Assembly: GCA_013407085.1 (NCBI GenBank) | Contig: JACCGJ010018191.1 | Coordinates: 1 to 64,000, forward strand | Direction of reading: 5' to 3' | DNA: 64,000 nucleotides | Source: Atriophallophorus winterbourni | Lineage: Eukaryota; Platyhelminthes; Trematoda; Plagiorchiida; Microphallidae | Part shown: one piece after another, positions 44,101 to 47,539 of the stretch | Numbering within the stretch: the first letter of the stretch is position 1 | How the letters are laid out: each line of letters opens with the position of its first letter | The notes under the pieces: generated by a model | What the model saw: only the letters and a program-made list of their open reading frames with translations | What the model was told of the DNA's origin: nothing | The model's database searches: none | Program-made: the position numbers and the translations under genes

Positions 44101-46456
44101 AAAATAGTTTAAACAGAATTTCAACACGAATAAGGGGGACGTCAAATTTTGATGGGAAAATTTGAGATTGCCAGTCACATTCAAAATCAAAACAGTTTCG
44201 GTTCCGTCTGCAGGCATGTATGAGTTTTCTTTCGCATTATTCTCACCGGCGCAGCAAATTCCCCATCCTTCAAAAAATAAAAATATTGCGCAGCGTTTAA
44301 AGCGTGCGGGGCATCAAACGACCTTTGTTTACATGTTCACGACATGTTAAAACGTTTCAAAAAACAGCAGGGTTTTTTAATCGAAAACAAGCTAGTGCTG
44401 TTCCTACTGTTCCGTCTTTTTTCACCCTCTCCCCAATTTGTACCCTTGTTATTGAGCGTTCTGTGCCCATGCCTGATATTCTGTAGGTTCAGTTGCTTTT
44501 TAGTTCCACTCTTCCTCTTCTTTTCATGATTTTAACAACTCAACTGATCGCTCGCTATATTTTTTGACAACGCGTTGCTCAAAGCTGTTATCGATATATT
44601 GCTACAATACCTATGCGGATTTCGCGTGATTAATTTTCCTTTATAAATTCTATCAACTTGACTGATTCGCTATTTCGTTGCCATCAACACTAGTCGTGTT
44701 CCATGTTTCCTTATTGCTCCCATCTTTGGTATTTGCACTCCGCTGACGTTTTCACCTGTCTGACCCCAACAGTCGGAGGCATCATTATTAGCTTCGTTGA
44801 TCACAAAAACGTATGTCATCGCAAGTCCTATCCAGGCAAAGTGCCTTACAGTCATAGACTGCTTAGACAGATATCGGAAAGGAAAATAGCAATGGAGCAC
44901 ACTGGTCCGTGTGATAGAACGATTCACGAGGTTCGAATGAAAATTCCCGTTGTGATTCTGTTATGCCCGAACCAGCGATTTGTTTCGACTAACACAGTTG
45001 ATTGGCTAAGTTTGGTGGGAGAGAAACCCATATTGTAGCGTGATCAAAACACGCTCGGGGTTAACGAGACAACATTCAATAGCTTGTGGTTAAACCCAAT
45101 GTGCGCTATTTATCGTATTATAATGTTTTACTCGTTCTACAGCTTTCCCTCACAGATTGTGTGATTGATTCTACTAACGCCGGAAGTGCAATCTTGCAGC
45201 ATGTCTATACTGTTCGAGTATCACAGCCCCGTATTGATTCGTCGCCGGTAGTTAGTTTTAAGGGCTTCGGTTGCACAGTGGATAGGACGTGCACCTTTCT
45301 ATCGAAACATCCAAGTTCGAATCCCACCTAAAATTTCGGGAAAGGCGCTTAGCCTCAATACCTCACCAATCTAACTACGACATTCTTGCATCCTTTCCAA
45401 TCGGGGAAATGATATCAGTTATGCAACCTTCTGATGAAGAAGCCGGAGATAAACTTCAACCCTACGGGGATCAACGGCCTTTTAAAGAGGGAACTGCATG
45501 CCTCAAATACGCTTTAGTCTCACTACCACTTTCCTCAATATCTCTGTAGGCCTAGGTAACCTGACAGGATCTCAGCTCATGTGCAGCCCTCACTATGCGG
45601 CACTTTGCAGGCGTACAAACTCCATACATACATACATACGTACATACATACATACATACATACATACATACATACATACATACATACATTTATACATACA
45701 TACATACATACATACCTGCATACATACATACATAGATAGATAGACAAATACATACAAACAAACATACATACATGCATACATACATGCATATACATACATA
45801 CATGCATGTATACACAAATACATACATACGTCATGCACACACATACATACGTACATACACAATTACATACATACATGCATATATATTTGATAGAACCGCG
45901 ATCCGCTAGCACATGTGCATTACTGAATTTCAAATTTCGGATGATATATTTGTACTCTACATAGTATCGATTTGCAATCGCGCATTACGTCTTTGCTGTA
46001 CAGCCAGCACCGATTTGACACCGATAATGAACTGCAAGCGGAATCATGCTTGAGCCTCGCTGCCAGTTTTAATTTCATTCTCACATCTGCGCAACCTGAC
46101 AGTATGTTAGCCTACGTTCAGTCTATGACTGTGCGGCACTTTGTCTGGATCAAGCTTGCAATTTGATTCATACATTCATACACTACAAGATGCTTTACCA
46201 AAGCGAGTTTGTGGTTCGCAGTATACGGATGAGTGAAATTGAGGGTTGCATTTCGGTCATCTCTACTGTTGATATGGCAAGCGAAATGCAACTTGATTTA
46301 TCTGCTGCCTATTTCGCGCTAACGTCTCCCACCGCATTATTTCCACAGCTTCTGGATCCGAGTATAAATTTACGCACGGCGAAACATTTCTTTTGGAAAC
46401 AATCCGGTTACCTGGCTCTGACCTATCTTGTCAGTCATCGCAATGACCCTGTTTGA
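6600..46456 (+). CDS. WDR48: WDR48/UAF1 orthologue, 18 coding exons, whole-gene span
   Basis: WD40-repeat activator of the USP1, USP12 and USP46 deubiquitinases. It stabilises the catalytic domain and, with USP1, acts on FANCD2 and PCNA ubiquitin; that role is known from the human family and inferred here. Exons: 6600-6764, 6811-6886, 8493-8705, 10452-10642, 15406-15510, 19668-19787, 21143-21214, 24365-24404, 24560-24657, 26036-26143, 27371-27494, 29670-29747, 32249-32312, 32391-32505, 34488-34564, 34829-35031, 43397-43596 and 46349-46456. Every intron is GT..AG, phases agree, and the sum is 718 codons plus TGA (human 677). Eight WD-type repeats occupy about residues 24-358. A region matching the WDR48-specific ancillary and SUMO-like part follows ([29 protein letters not shown]), then [17 protein letters not shown] and the C-terminal [10 protein letters not shown]. 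The start ATG at 6600 fits the human N-terminus. The 8.4-kb intron 16 could hide an extra in-phase exon, and exons 8 and 15 are the least certain. Confidence 0.93.
6811..6886 (+). CDS. WDR48: WDR48 exon 2
   Basis: Residues 56-81, containing [15 protein letters not shown], nearly identical to the human segment. It follows a 46-bp intron whose acceptor reads CCACTAACAG, so a branch-point-like CTAAC sits directly before the AG. The donor GTAGGT at 6887 leaves one base (C). Joined to exon 3 this base gives Leu, producing LVSASNDTT where human has LISASSDTT. Confidence 0.93.
8010..8400 (+). repeat. Dispersed repeat R5, split by SINE-1
   Basis: 8010-8130 and 8308-8400 together match the R5 copy at 9120-9570 (CAGTTTGT.., AGATTCCGTA.CACTTTA, TGGC.AATAGGCAGTTAAGCAT). 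The interruption is a SINE-1 with a 13-bp target duplication. R5 has no recognised coding capacity. In WDR48 intron 2. Confidence 0.65.
8131..8307 (+). mobile_element. SINE-1 insertion with 13-bp target duplication
   Basis: Body from ATTGATTTGCCAGAGG to CTTTCATAC. CATCTATTTAGAA occurs immediately before (8118-8130) and after (8308-8320). The 5' end is truncated relative to the full-length copy at 31210. It sits inside an R5 repeat in WDR48 intron 2. Confidence 0.92.
8493..8705 (+). CDS. WDR48: WDR48 exon 3 (WD repeats 2-3)
   Basis: Residues 81-152: [13 protein letters not shown], then [27 protein letters not shown] and [11 protein letters not shown]. These segments are near-identical to human WDR48. 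The donor GTTAGC at 8706 leaves one base that completes Thr with exon 4. The preceding intron (6887-8492) holds an R5 copy split by a SINE-1 insertion. Confidence 0.95.
9120..9570 (+). repeat. Dispersed repeat R5
   Basis: Matches 48235-48600 on the same strand (GCAGTGGTTAG, TGTTTGC.TAATCTTGTATG, TTGTC.AGTGGAG, GAATGCATGTTCC) and 14540-14780 and 27070-27362 on the other. In WDR48 intron 3. No ORF or terminal structure was recognised. Confidence 0.75.
10251..10340 (+). mobile_element. 90-bp SINE-1 with 11-bp target duplication
   Basis: Only the last 90 bp of the family are present, from CTAGGCCTGGGCAACCTGAC to CTTTCATACC. ATTTAACTAGT lies on both sides (10240-10250 and 10341-10351). The severe 5' truncation with a clean duplication is LINE-style integration. 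In WDR48 intron 3. Confidence 0.92.
10452..10642 (+). CDS. WDR48: WDR48 exon 4 (WD repeats 4-5)
   Basis: Residues 152-215: [19 protein letters not shown], then [14 protein letters not shown] and [12 protein letters not shown]. The acceptor is TTCTCAG and the donor is CAG|GTAATG at 10643. The phase-1 entry completes the split Thr codon from exon 3. A 90-bp truncated SINE-1 with a target duplication ends 111 bp upstream of this exon. Confidence 0.95.
10735..10955 (-). ncRNA. HHR repeat, subfamily 2, with near-complete hammerhead
   Basis: On the minus strand: stem I CTCCAC pairs with GTGGAG over six base pairs. The core is TTGATGA (10915 to 10909), one change from CUGAUGA; then stem II GGT/GCC around AAAT, GAAA, and CCGG stem III with triplet GUU. 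The body beyond contains GAATCACAAAGTGATTC (palindromic, + strand) and AACCATGATGTT, shared with 61672-61990. The C-to-U core change probably disables cleavage. In WDR48 intron 4. Confidence 0.65.
10975..11060 (-). repeat. R5 end fragment
   Basis: Contains TCATCATCATTGACAGCATT, AGACCGGTAAC and AGTGCTTAACTGCCATACAA, matching the R5 end at 27085-27145. It separates the HHR repeat from the LINE-B fragment. Confidence 0.5.
11070..11945 (-). mobile_element. LINE-B (RTE-like) fragment: linker and start of reverse transcriptase
   Basis: The minus strand gives [35 protein letters not shown] and DREAW, then [40 protein letters not shown] and [16 protein letters not shown]. Near 11090-11160 comes [10 protein letters not shown] followed by DHKFILWK in another frame. 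This is the stretch between endonuclease and reverse transcriptase of RTE-like LINEs. It is truncated in the early RT domain and frameshifted. In WDR48 intron 4. Confidence 0.8.
11994..12201 (+). mobile_element. SINE-1 copy, nearly full length
   Basis: From TATGCGGCTAACATTGTGCT through GTGAGCTGCATGCT, GGAGTCTCACTACC and the 3' block to CTTTCATACCATACCATAC. It lacks only the first ~35 bp of the family. In WDR48 intron 4. Confidence 0.9.
13020..13335 (-). mobile_element. SINE-2, tRNA-derived, copy 1
   Basis: On the minus strand GTGGGTTCGATCCCAAC forms a T-arm and B-box, followed downstream by ACTGGGTTGTGTCC, GGCCACTGCCTTGTGGGTAA and GGCGACCTGGCAGTA. The last parts recur at 43725-43975 on the plus strand. 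The A-box half of the head is not clear. In WDR48 intron 4. Confidence 0.65.
13520..13595 (-). mobile_element. SINE-1 3' fragment
   Basis: Contains AGACAAAGTGCCGCACGATA and ACTGTCAGGTTTAGACAGAC, the reverse complement of the family's 3' half, with several changes. Confidence 0.75.
13831..13950 (-). mobile_element. SINE-1 3' fragment
   Basis: Reverse-complement 3' end: GTATGAAAGCACAAGCCTGA, then CAAAGTGCCGCACAGTCAGA and AGACAGACATGAGAAATGG. Opposite in orientation to WDR48. Confidence 0.88.
14540..14780 (-). repeat. Dispersed repeat R5
   Basis: Shares AAGCACAAACAAACTGGGA, TTTCCTTGCGGCTT and CATCATAACAAGCTTTCCTC with 27200-27360. In WDR48 intron 4. Confidence 0.7.
15406..15510 (+). CDS. WDR48: WDR48 exon 5 (rest of WD repeat 5, start of 6)
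   Basis: Residues 216-250: [19 protein letters not shown] and [11 protein letters not shown]. The acceptor is TTGCTAG and the donor is CAG|GTTTGC at 15511. Both boundaries are phase 0. Intron 4 upstream is 4.8 kb and contains a LINE-B fragment, three SINE-1 copies, a SINE-2 and an R5 copy. Confidence 0.95.
15960..16105 (+). repeat. HHR repeat body without ribozyme
   Basis: GTGTGTGATGGAAATGCATTC in variant form, TTCATGACCATGGATTTAG, TGTGATTGAACAGGTTG and CTTTACCCAACAG match the bodies at 30128 and 59550. The copy stops before the ribozyme segment. In WDR48 intron 5. Confidence 0.65.
16399..16490 (+). mobile_element. SINE-1 3' fragment
   Basis: From GTCTAGGCCAGGGCAACTTG to GCTTTCATACC. About 90 bp, truncated at almost the same point as the copy at 10251. 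WDR48 intron 5. Confidence 0.88.
17225..17300 (+). repeat. HHR repeat with broken hammerhead
   Basis: Reads ATCTCCACCTGCTGATAGCA then AACAGCCAAAAACCGGTTGT and GGAG. Stem I (CTCCAC/GTGGAG) survives, but CUGAUGA is disrupted and GAAA has become AAAA, so it cannot cleave. Confidence 0.6.
17925..18575 (+). mobile_element. LINE-B 3' fragment, decayed
   Basis: Contains AAGTGCTTTCAAAAGCTGGT, GGTGGCTTGGTCACG, TGGAAAATGGTCGTACTCCA, CTTGCGGTACAAAGACAT and the terminal GACATCGGCTGAATGAGGCC plus AACAACA. Many stops and small deletions. In WDR48 intron 5. Confidence 0.8.
19356..19537 (+). mobile_element. SINE-1 copy, nearly full length
   Basis: TGTGCGGCTAACATCGTGCT, GAGCTGCATGCTGAAAAACG and GTCTCACTTCC, then a deleted 3' block (TCCGGCACTTATGCTTTCAT). 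The loss of TTGCCTGGATCAGGC is specific to this copy. It lies 130 bp before exon 6. Confidence 0.88.
19668..19787 (+). CDS. WDR48: WDR48 exon 6 (WD repeat 6)
   Basis: Residues 251-290: [24 protein letters not shown] and EESDPVLK, matching human VNDAFTHVYSGGRDRK, CTDLRN and EEKAPVLK. The acceptor is GCGAAAG, a weak pyrimidine tract, and the donor is AAA|GTAATT at 19788. Both boundaries are phase 0. Confidence 0.93.
19830..19985 (+). mobile_element. Old decayed SINE-1 copy
   Basis: CAAGCTGCACGCGGAAGCAC, ACTGAAGTCTTGCTGG and ACAGTCTGTGAATGCGCGGC follow the family's order with heavy divergence. WDR48 intron 6. Confidence 0.45.
20154..20380 (-). pseudogene. MULE/FLYWCH-type transposase fragment
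   Basis: 69 codons on the minus strand including [29 protein letters not shown] and GVARTD. In MULE-related proteins the order Y-[FV]-x-[TH]-[YF], then FPxxxWN, then RTNN..EGWH is typical; this copy stops right at the RTD equivalent. It is a short relic in WDR48 intron 6. Family assignment rests on this motif order only. Confidence 0.5.
21143..21214 (+). CDS. WDR48: WDR48 exon 7 (WD repeat 7)
   Basis: Residues 291-314: [20 protein letters not shown] followed by VKRW, matching human residues that end STVNKW. The acceptor is CGCTCAG and the donor is TGG|GTAAGA at 21215. Both boundaries are phase 0, and the exon is 72 nt. Confidence 0.92.
21470..21557 (+). mobile_element. SINE-1 3' fragment
   Basis: CTGTCTAGGCCTGGGTAACC to CAGGCTTGTGCTTTCACATC. 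AAACTTC flanks both sides and may be a short target duplication. In WDR48 intron 7. Confidence 0.85.
21810..22512 (+). mobile_element. LINE-B 3' part, frameshifted
   Basis: Translates to [40 protein letters not shown] and [20 protein letters not shown], the C-terminal region of RTE-like LINE proteins. Frameshifts and stops follow through the final segment. The 3' end is GACATCGACCGAAGGAGGCT then AACAACAGCAA. Two SINE-1 copies follow at once. In WDR48 intron 7. Confidence 0.88.
22513..22711 (+). mobile_element. SINE-1 copy abutting a LINE-B tail
   Basis: Begins CGGATGTGCAATCGTG directly after the LINE-B (CAA)n end and closes at GCTTTCATACCATGCC. An internal deletion removes the TGACAGTATCTTAGCCCACG part. 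Confidence 0.9.
22723..22942 (+). mobile_element. SINE-1 copy, second in tandem
   Basis: Begins CGGATGTGCAATCGTACAGT about 12 bp after the previous copy and ends CTTTCGTACGTCGTACCATG. Head-to-tail arrangement of two copies. Confidence 0.9.
22985..23330 (+). repeat. Dispersed repeat R4, copy 1
   Basis: GATAGCGGCTGATGTTGTCC, TCGTGTTTTCG and CTTGAACCATTC correspond with substitutions to 53990-54060. The following part (TTGCGATTGTCGCCGTC) corresponds to 39780-39800 and 54100. No coding function recognised. WDR48 intron 7. Confidence 0.6.
23600..23672 (-). repeat. tRNA-like sequence, probably SINE-2-type head
   Basis: On the minus strand ACGGTAGCGCAGAAC resembles a D-arm/A-box, and TTGTGGGTTCGAATCCCATC is a T-arm with a perfect B-box. 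Acceptor-stem pairing is not convincing, so it is more likely a tRNA-derived repeat than a working tRNA gene. Confidence 0.45.
23745..23825 (+). repeat. HHR repeat with broken hammerhead
   Basis: ATCCACCTGATGAGAGAAAA followed by CAGTTCAAAATCGGTGGTGA. CUGAUGA is intact but the GAAA core is AAAA and stem II is lost. Confidence 0.55.
24030..24200 (+). mobile_element. Decayed SINE-1 copy
   Basis: GTGCAATTGTGCAGTACTTC, AAGCACGCTAAAGTCTCACT and CCTGCCTGGATCAAGCTTGT keep the family's order with deletions. It lies upstream of micro-exon 8. Confidence 0.7.
24365..24404 (+). CDS. WDR48: WDR48 exon 8, 40-nt micro-exon
   Basis: Residues 315-328, [13 protein letters not shown] plus one base. It is placed by phase: exon 7 ends in phase 0 and exon 9 needs one base, and this segment supplies both and yields LQGGPSVIQ where human has VIKGGASIIQ. 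The acceptor is TATCCAG. The donor GTCAAA at 24405 is weak. The human protein is longer here, so a further small exon in intron 7 or a different boundary is possible. Confidence 0.72.
24560..24657 (+). CDS. WDR48: WDR48 exon 9 (last WD repeat)
   Basis: Residues 328-360: [20 protein letters not shown], then [13 protein letters not shown], matching human [20 protein letters not shown]. The acceptor is CGTTTCAG and the donor is AAA|GTGAGT at 24658. A truncated SINE-1 begins within about 20 nt of the donor. Confidence 0.95.
24676..24785 (+). mobile_element. SINE-1 3' fragment next to the exon 9 donor
   Basis: From CCCCCTTCATATCTGTCTAG to GCTTTCATACCATACCATG. It begins 18 bp after the exon 9/intron 9 boundary. 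Confidence 0.9.
25375..25475 (+). mobile_element. LINE-B 3' terminus only
   Basis: GAGCATGAAAAATATCATGT, TGTACATCCATGGTCGACGT and CGACCGAAGAAGGCC followed by AACAACAACAA. About 100 bp of the LINE-B end, in WDR48 intron 9. Confidence 0.82.
26036..26143 (+). CDS. WDR48: WDR48 exon 10
   Basis: Residues 361-396: [20 protein letters not shown] and FSIDLKCG, one of the most conserved WDR48 segments and the link from propeller to ancillary domain. The acceptor CACAG follows an (ATT)n run at 26011-26030. The donor is GGC|GTAAGT at 26144. Both boundaries are phase 0. Confidence 0.96.
26745..26960 (-). mobile_element. SINE-1 copy, diverged
   Basis: Reverse complement from GTATGTATGTTTCAAAGCAC (tail) through CTGGCAAAGTGCTGCGCAGC and AGGTCTAGACAGATACGAAG to AGCTGCACAGCACAAATGTA. 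In WDR48 intron 10, antisense to the gene. Confidence 0.82.
27070..27362 (-). repeat. R5 copy abutting the exon 11 acceptor
   Basis: From the (CATCAT)n end and CACCGGTAGCGCGTACCGAA to CATCATAACAAGCTTTTCTC and GTCACTCCG. The matching part ends within about 15 bp of the exon 11 AG, so it overlaps the pyrimidine-tract/branch region. Confidence 0.72.
27371..27494 (+). CDS. WDR48: WDR48 exon 11
   Basis: Residues 397-438: [20 protein letters not shown], matching human [20 protein letters not shown], followed by a less conserved stretch. The acceptor is GTTTGCAG. The donor GTAACG at 27495 leaves one G, which completes Val with exon 12. An antisense R5 repeat runs to within about 15 bp of the acceptor. 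Confidence 0.93.
27700..28560 (+). mobile_element. Penelope-like element, GIY-YIG endonuclease end
   Basis: An open stretch at 27719-28288 (189 codons) reads [20 protein letters not shown], then [52 protein letters not shown] and [19 protein letters not shown]. This is the linker plus Cys-containing GIY-YIG endonuclease of Penelope-like elements. The canonical YIG is replaced (EMGQTGRR), while Arg/His/Glu positions typical of the fold are present. The reverse transcriptase is missing. The 28289-28560 tail is non-coding. In WDR48 intron 11, sense orientation. Confidence 0.82.
28561..29660. other. Intron 11 remainder, nothing recognised
   Basis: Short ORFs only. No family resemblance or window-internal repeat found before the exon 12 acceptor. 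Confidence 0.4.
29670..29747 (+). CDS. WDR48: WDR48 exon 12
   Basis: Residues 438-464: [20 protein letters not shown], matching human [20 protein letters not shown]. The acceptor is ATTTCAG. The donor GTGAGT at 29748 leaves one base. The upstream intron carries a Penelope endonuclease fragment. Confidence 0.94.
30128..30485 (+). repeat. HHR repeat, about 1.1 tandem units, with degenerate hammerhead
   Basis: Unit starts: GTGATAGAAATGCATACAAA at 30138 and GTGATGGAACTGCATGCAAA at 30451, 313 bp apart. The first contains CATGGGTTTAATCCCATCTA, a B-box-like T-arm. At 30413-30442 lie CTGATGA, stem II TGC-AAACA-GCA, GAAA, CCGG and GUC. Stem I next to the cleavage site has a C where G is expected, which weakens it. 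In WDR48 intron 12. Confidence 0.68.
30840..30975 (-). mobile_element. SINE-1 copy with GTAT tail
   Basis: Reverse complement: (GTAT)n tail, GAAAGCACACGCCTGATCCA, CAAAGTGCCGTACAGTCAGA and AGAGAGATATGAGAAAG. In WDR48 intron 12. Confidence 0.9.
31210..31457 (+). mobile_element. Full-length SINE-1 with 14-bp target duplication
   Basis: Reference copy: GCACGGATGTGCAATCGTAC at the 5' end, CGTGCTAAATTGATTGGCC, GTGAGCTGCATGCTGAAACA, CTCATATCTGTCTAGGCCTG and CACTTTGCCTGGATCAGGCT, then a (CATA)n tail. Flanked by TATATTTCCAAACT at 31196-31209 and 31458-31471. No clear Pol III A/B box was seen. WDR48 intron 12. Confidence 0.95.
31971..32190. repeat. (TATC)n microsatellite
   Basis: About 55 tetranucleotide units with a few interruptions (ATTA, ACCTATCCT, CAATCAATC). 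It creates long artificial Tyr-Leu-Ser-Ile ORFs. In WDR48 intron 12. Confidence 0.97.
32249..32312 (+). CDS. WDR48: WDR48 exon 13
   Basis: Residues 464-485: [20 protein letters not shown] plus L and a split Ser, matching human VPPHTPVIFGE. The acceptor is TTTCCAG and the donor is GTATCT at 32313. The next intron is only 78 bp. A ~220-bp TATC microsatellite lies about 60 bp upstream, in intron 12. Confidence 0.94.
32391..32505 (+). CDS. WDR48: WDR48 exon 14
   Basis: Residues 485-523: [20 protein letters not shown], then [17 protein letters not shown], matching human LNETVPQWVIDITV. The acceptor is CTTTCAG and the donor is GAG|GTAACG at 32506. Exon 13's AG plus the first C makes the Ser codon. 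Confidence 0.95.
32965..33160 (-). mobile_element. SINE-1 copy, diverged
   Basis: Reverse complement: CCCGGCAAAGTGTCACAAAG, ACATGGGCTAAAAAAACTGT, AATCAATTTAGCACGGTGTT and GCGCAGCACCGAAGTG. WDR48 intron 14. Confidence 0.82.
33225..34040 (+). mobile_element. LINE-B 3' part, decayed
   Basis: Translates to [37 protein letters not shown] and [17 protein letters not shown], with deletions relative to the copy at 49715. The 3' end reads GTAGGCATCGACCAATGCAG then GCCAACAACAAGG. A 191-codon open frame survives by chance. WDR48 intron 14. Confidence 0.85.
34488..34564 (+). CDS. WDR48: WDR48 exon 15
   Basis: Residues 524-549: [20 protein letters not shown] then DVKGI, matching human MPKFNKIPFYLQPH. 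The acceptor is TTTTCAG. Two donors compete: GTGAGT at 34540 is the stronger consensus but leaves the wrong phase for exon 16, while GTAAGA at 34565 keeps frame and is chosen. The in-frame choice inserts about ten residues relative to human. Confidence 0.82.
34829..35031 (+). CDS. WDR48: WDR48 exon 16
   Basis: Residues 549-617: [20 protein letters not shown], then [15 protein letters not shown], matching human [22 protein letters not shown] Ser/Thr/Asn-rich linker follows. The acceptor TTTTCGTAG sits behind a CTT-rich tract. The donor GTGAGT at 35032 leaves one base. Confidence 0.93.
35515..35725 (+). mobile_element. Old SINE-1 copy
   Basis: GTACAACCGTGCAATGCCTC, ACACTGAAGTCTCGATACCA and TATCTAGACCCGGACAACCT follow the family's order at low identity. 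WDR48 intron 16. Confidence 0.68.
36340..38240 (+). mobile_element. CR1-like LINE (LINE-A type), decayed
   Basis: Pieces in order: [20 protein letters not shown], a linker, [20 protein letters not shown], then [40 protein letters not shown] and [11 protein letters not shown], where the GVPQGS block should follow but is lost. Near 38060-38180 comes the tail [20 protein letters not shown]. Many stops and frame changes. In WDR48 intron 16, sense orientation. Confidence 0.82.
38655..38850 (+). mobile_element. Old SINE-1 copy
   Basis: AGTTATGCGATCGTCCACTA, GTTGCATGCAGAAGAACGCT, GGGCCTGGGCACCTTGGCAA and TGTAGCACTTTGCTTCATTC. Highly diverged. WDR48 intron 16. Confidence 0.72.
39440..39915 (+). repeat. 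Dispersed repeat R4, copy 2
   Basis: TGCGTCCCGGTTTATCTCTG, TTTGTCAATCGATTTTGTGC, ACCTGAATTATTACGAGTTC and ATTGTCATCGTCGGTC correspond to 53710-54110. No coding function recognised. WDR48 intron 16. Confidence 0.6.
40016..41075 (+). mobile_element. SINE-1 interrupted by a LINE-B insertion
   Basis: The left piece, 40016-40049, is CGGATGCGCAATCGTGCGAT with the next 14 bp. The right piece, from about 40957 to 41075, continues GTGCAGCTAACC, AAATTGATTTGCTACTAGTA, GCTGCATGCGGAAACATGCT and GGAGTCTCACTACC. Joined, they restore the family order; the 3' block is degraded. WDR48 intron 16. Confidence 0.8.
40050..40956 (-). mobile_element. LINE-B 3' part nested in SINE-1
   Basis: The minus strand encodes [40 protein letters not shown] and a degraded terminal segment, with the upstream LNSRVWG region in other frames. 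The (CAA)n end faces 40050. Sequence at the two ends (ATGGCGCCAC and ATGGTGCAGC) looks like a diverged target duplication. WDR48 intron 16, antisense. Confidence 0.87.
41080..42165. other. Part of intron 16, nothing recognised
   Basis: AT-rich sequence with short ORFs only. Confidence 0.4.
42167..42741 (+). repeat. Dispersed repeat R3, copy 2
   Basis: Aligns along its length with 3959-4503, with a ~25-bp extra segment (GATGATGTCTCAATCCGAGA) near the 3' end. Ends GCCGCACAAAAGTAAAGTAA, again an AAGT-type tail. WDR48 intron 16. Confidence 0.75.
43397..43596 (+). CDS. WDR48: WDR48 exon 17
   Basis: Residues 617-683: an open Ser/Pro-rich stretch, then [20 protein letters not shown] and [10 protein letters not shown], matching human EKIELLCQDQ before the C-terminal block. 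The acceptor is TTTTACAG and the donor is CAG|GTGAAT at 43597. It follows the 8.4-kb intron 16. No extra exon is needed for frame, but one cannot be excluded. Confidence 0.9.
43725..43980 (+). mobile_element. SINE-2, copy 2
   Basis: GTACTGGGTTGTGTCCTTCG, CAGCCCACTGCCTTGTGTGT, AAGGCTTTTTAGCC and GGGCGACCTGGCAGTACC match the minus-strand copy at 13020-13250. The tRNA-like head is missing. WDR48 intron 17, starting about 130 bp after exon 17. Confidence 0.72.
44810..44925 (-). mobile_element. SINE-1 3' fragment
   Basis: Reverse complement: TATCCAGGCAAAGTGCCTTA, CAGTCATAGACTGCTTAGAC and AGATATCGGAAAGG, with the middle deleted. WDR48 intron 17. Confidence 0.78.
45265..45336 (+). repeat. tRNA-like sequence (tRNA-derived repeat or pseudogene)
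   Basis: GGTTGCACAGTGGATAGGAC resembles an Arg-type D-arm and A-box, and AAGTTCGAATCCCACC is a T-arm with B-box. The anticodon arm between them does not fold cleanly and the acceptor ends do not pair, so a functional tRNA is unlikely. Confidence 0.45.
45485..45612 (+). mobile_element. SINE-1 copy seeding a microsatellite
   Basis: ACTGCATGCCTCAAATACGC, TTTAGTCTCACTACCACTTT, GTAGGCCTAGGTAACCTGAC and CTATGCGGCACTTTGCAGGC. The CATA microsatellite begins 12 bp later. WDR48 intron 17. Confidence 0.85.
45620..45885. repeat. (CATA)n microsatellite
   Basis: About 260 bp of ATAC/CATA units with interruptions (GTAC, GATAGATAG, TGCATA). It follows the 3' end of a SINE-1, whose usual tail is the same unit. 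In WDR48 intron 17. Confidence 0.96.
45970..46180 (+). mobile_element. SINE-1 copy, diverged
   Basis: TTTGCAATCGCGCATTACGT, AACTGCAAGCGGAATCATGC, CGCAACCTGACAGTATGTTA and CACTTTGTCTGGATCAAGCT, ending in a short CATAC tail. It lies 170 bp before the last exon. Confidence 0.82.
46349..46456 (+). CDS. WDR48: WDR48 exon 18 (stop codon)
   Basis: Residues 684-718: [20 protein letters not shown] then [15 protein letters not shown] and TGA, matching human [20 protein letters not shown] and TLHYR. This is the SUMO-like C-terminal domain that contacts partners in the human complex. The acceptor is TTTCCACAG. No canonical AATAAA is seen in the first several hundred bases after the stop, so the poly(A) site is unknown. 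Confidence 0.96.
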   Translation, partial: LLDPSINLRTAKHFFWKQSGYLALTYLVSHRNDPV

Positions 46457-47535
46457 TATAAAACTCCTCTATTCGATTGTTCACCCCGTATGCTTTGTTG
46501 AAAGTTTTCTTATGCTTGTTATTTTAATTTTCATTCTCTGCCTCTGCCAAATTTCATTGTGCAAATATTTCTCCTAATTTTATATAAAGAATCATATTTC
46601 AAATGAATTTTTTGCGGGTGATACGTGATACGTGCTTAGAGTTCAACAGGCCAAGATTTACATTGCCTCGTTTTTCATCAGCTGGTTGTAAAGTGTGCAG
46701 TTTTAAACACTGGAACGAGAAAACCTAGACTAGTAGCATCTGGGCTGATTCGAACATGATACCGAGGGGAAGGGTTTGCAATTTTGACGAGAGCTTAACG
46801 AGAAGAAACATTCTTTGAGAAATTGGTCTACCGCCCTCGTGACGGAGTCCTGGGTCTCAGCAGCGGCCCACCATCGTCAACGGAACTTCATTTAATCCGT
46901 TTGGACATCGTGTGGATGGAGGTGCGGATTAATCTGTTGAACGTAACTGCAGTGGTTGCCAGTTTTACACTTGGACAATACGTGGCATTACGGCTAAGCA
47001 CATTTTCACTGTTGTCGATTTGCAACGATCTTTTGCTGAAATTCCCAACGAATGGGTGACGCCCTACAATTATTTCCGATTTTTCCTTTTCTGTTCTATT
47101 TTGTAGTTGATGTCATTATTGAATCATGAAACGAAAGAACCCCTGTTTTCAGAGTTCACATAATGCCAGATGGCAAGCTTCTGGATTCCGACTATTGTGA
47201 TGATAAGGTTCTGCTTTTCGACTCGTACAGAGATGCATAGGGCATACTAAACAAGGTTGTTAGCATTGTAGCAGCATTTGATATGCTTTTTTGAATCTTC
47301 CAAGTGCAGTGTTCAGCGGTAAAACATCGATTTATCAAACAGTTCTTTATTACTTGGCAATTGTTTTTAACCCATGGATTGCTTTACGTATATTGGTGGT
47401 TGTATAAATAATTCTGCATCAATAGATGACGAGATTTCCGTATGCATTTCTAGGGCGACCGTAGCATTCTGCAACTCGCTGTGGTAGAGATTGTCACTGT
47501 TATTCGAAAAGCATGAAACCATTAAGTGCTTCTGG
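46457..47535. other. 3' flank of WDR48, nothing recognised
   Basis: No canonical AATAAA near the stop and no repeat shared within the window. The 3' UTR end cannot be placed. Confidence 0.4.
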
Positions 47536-47539
47536 TTTG

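Noticed and set aside
45265..45336. Functional tRNA-Arg gene
   Set aside because: Anticodon arm and acceptor stem do not fold; only A-box-like and B-box parts are present.
45498..45933. Long ORFs rich in His-Thr-Tyr-Ile or Cys-Met-Tyr-Val
   Set aside because: Produced by the CATA microsatellite.
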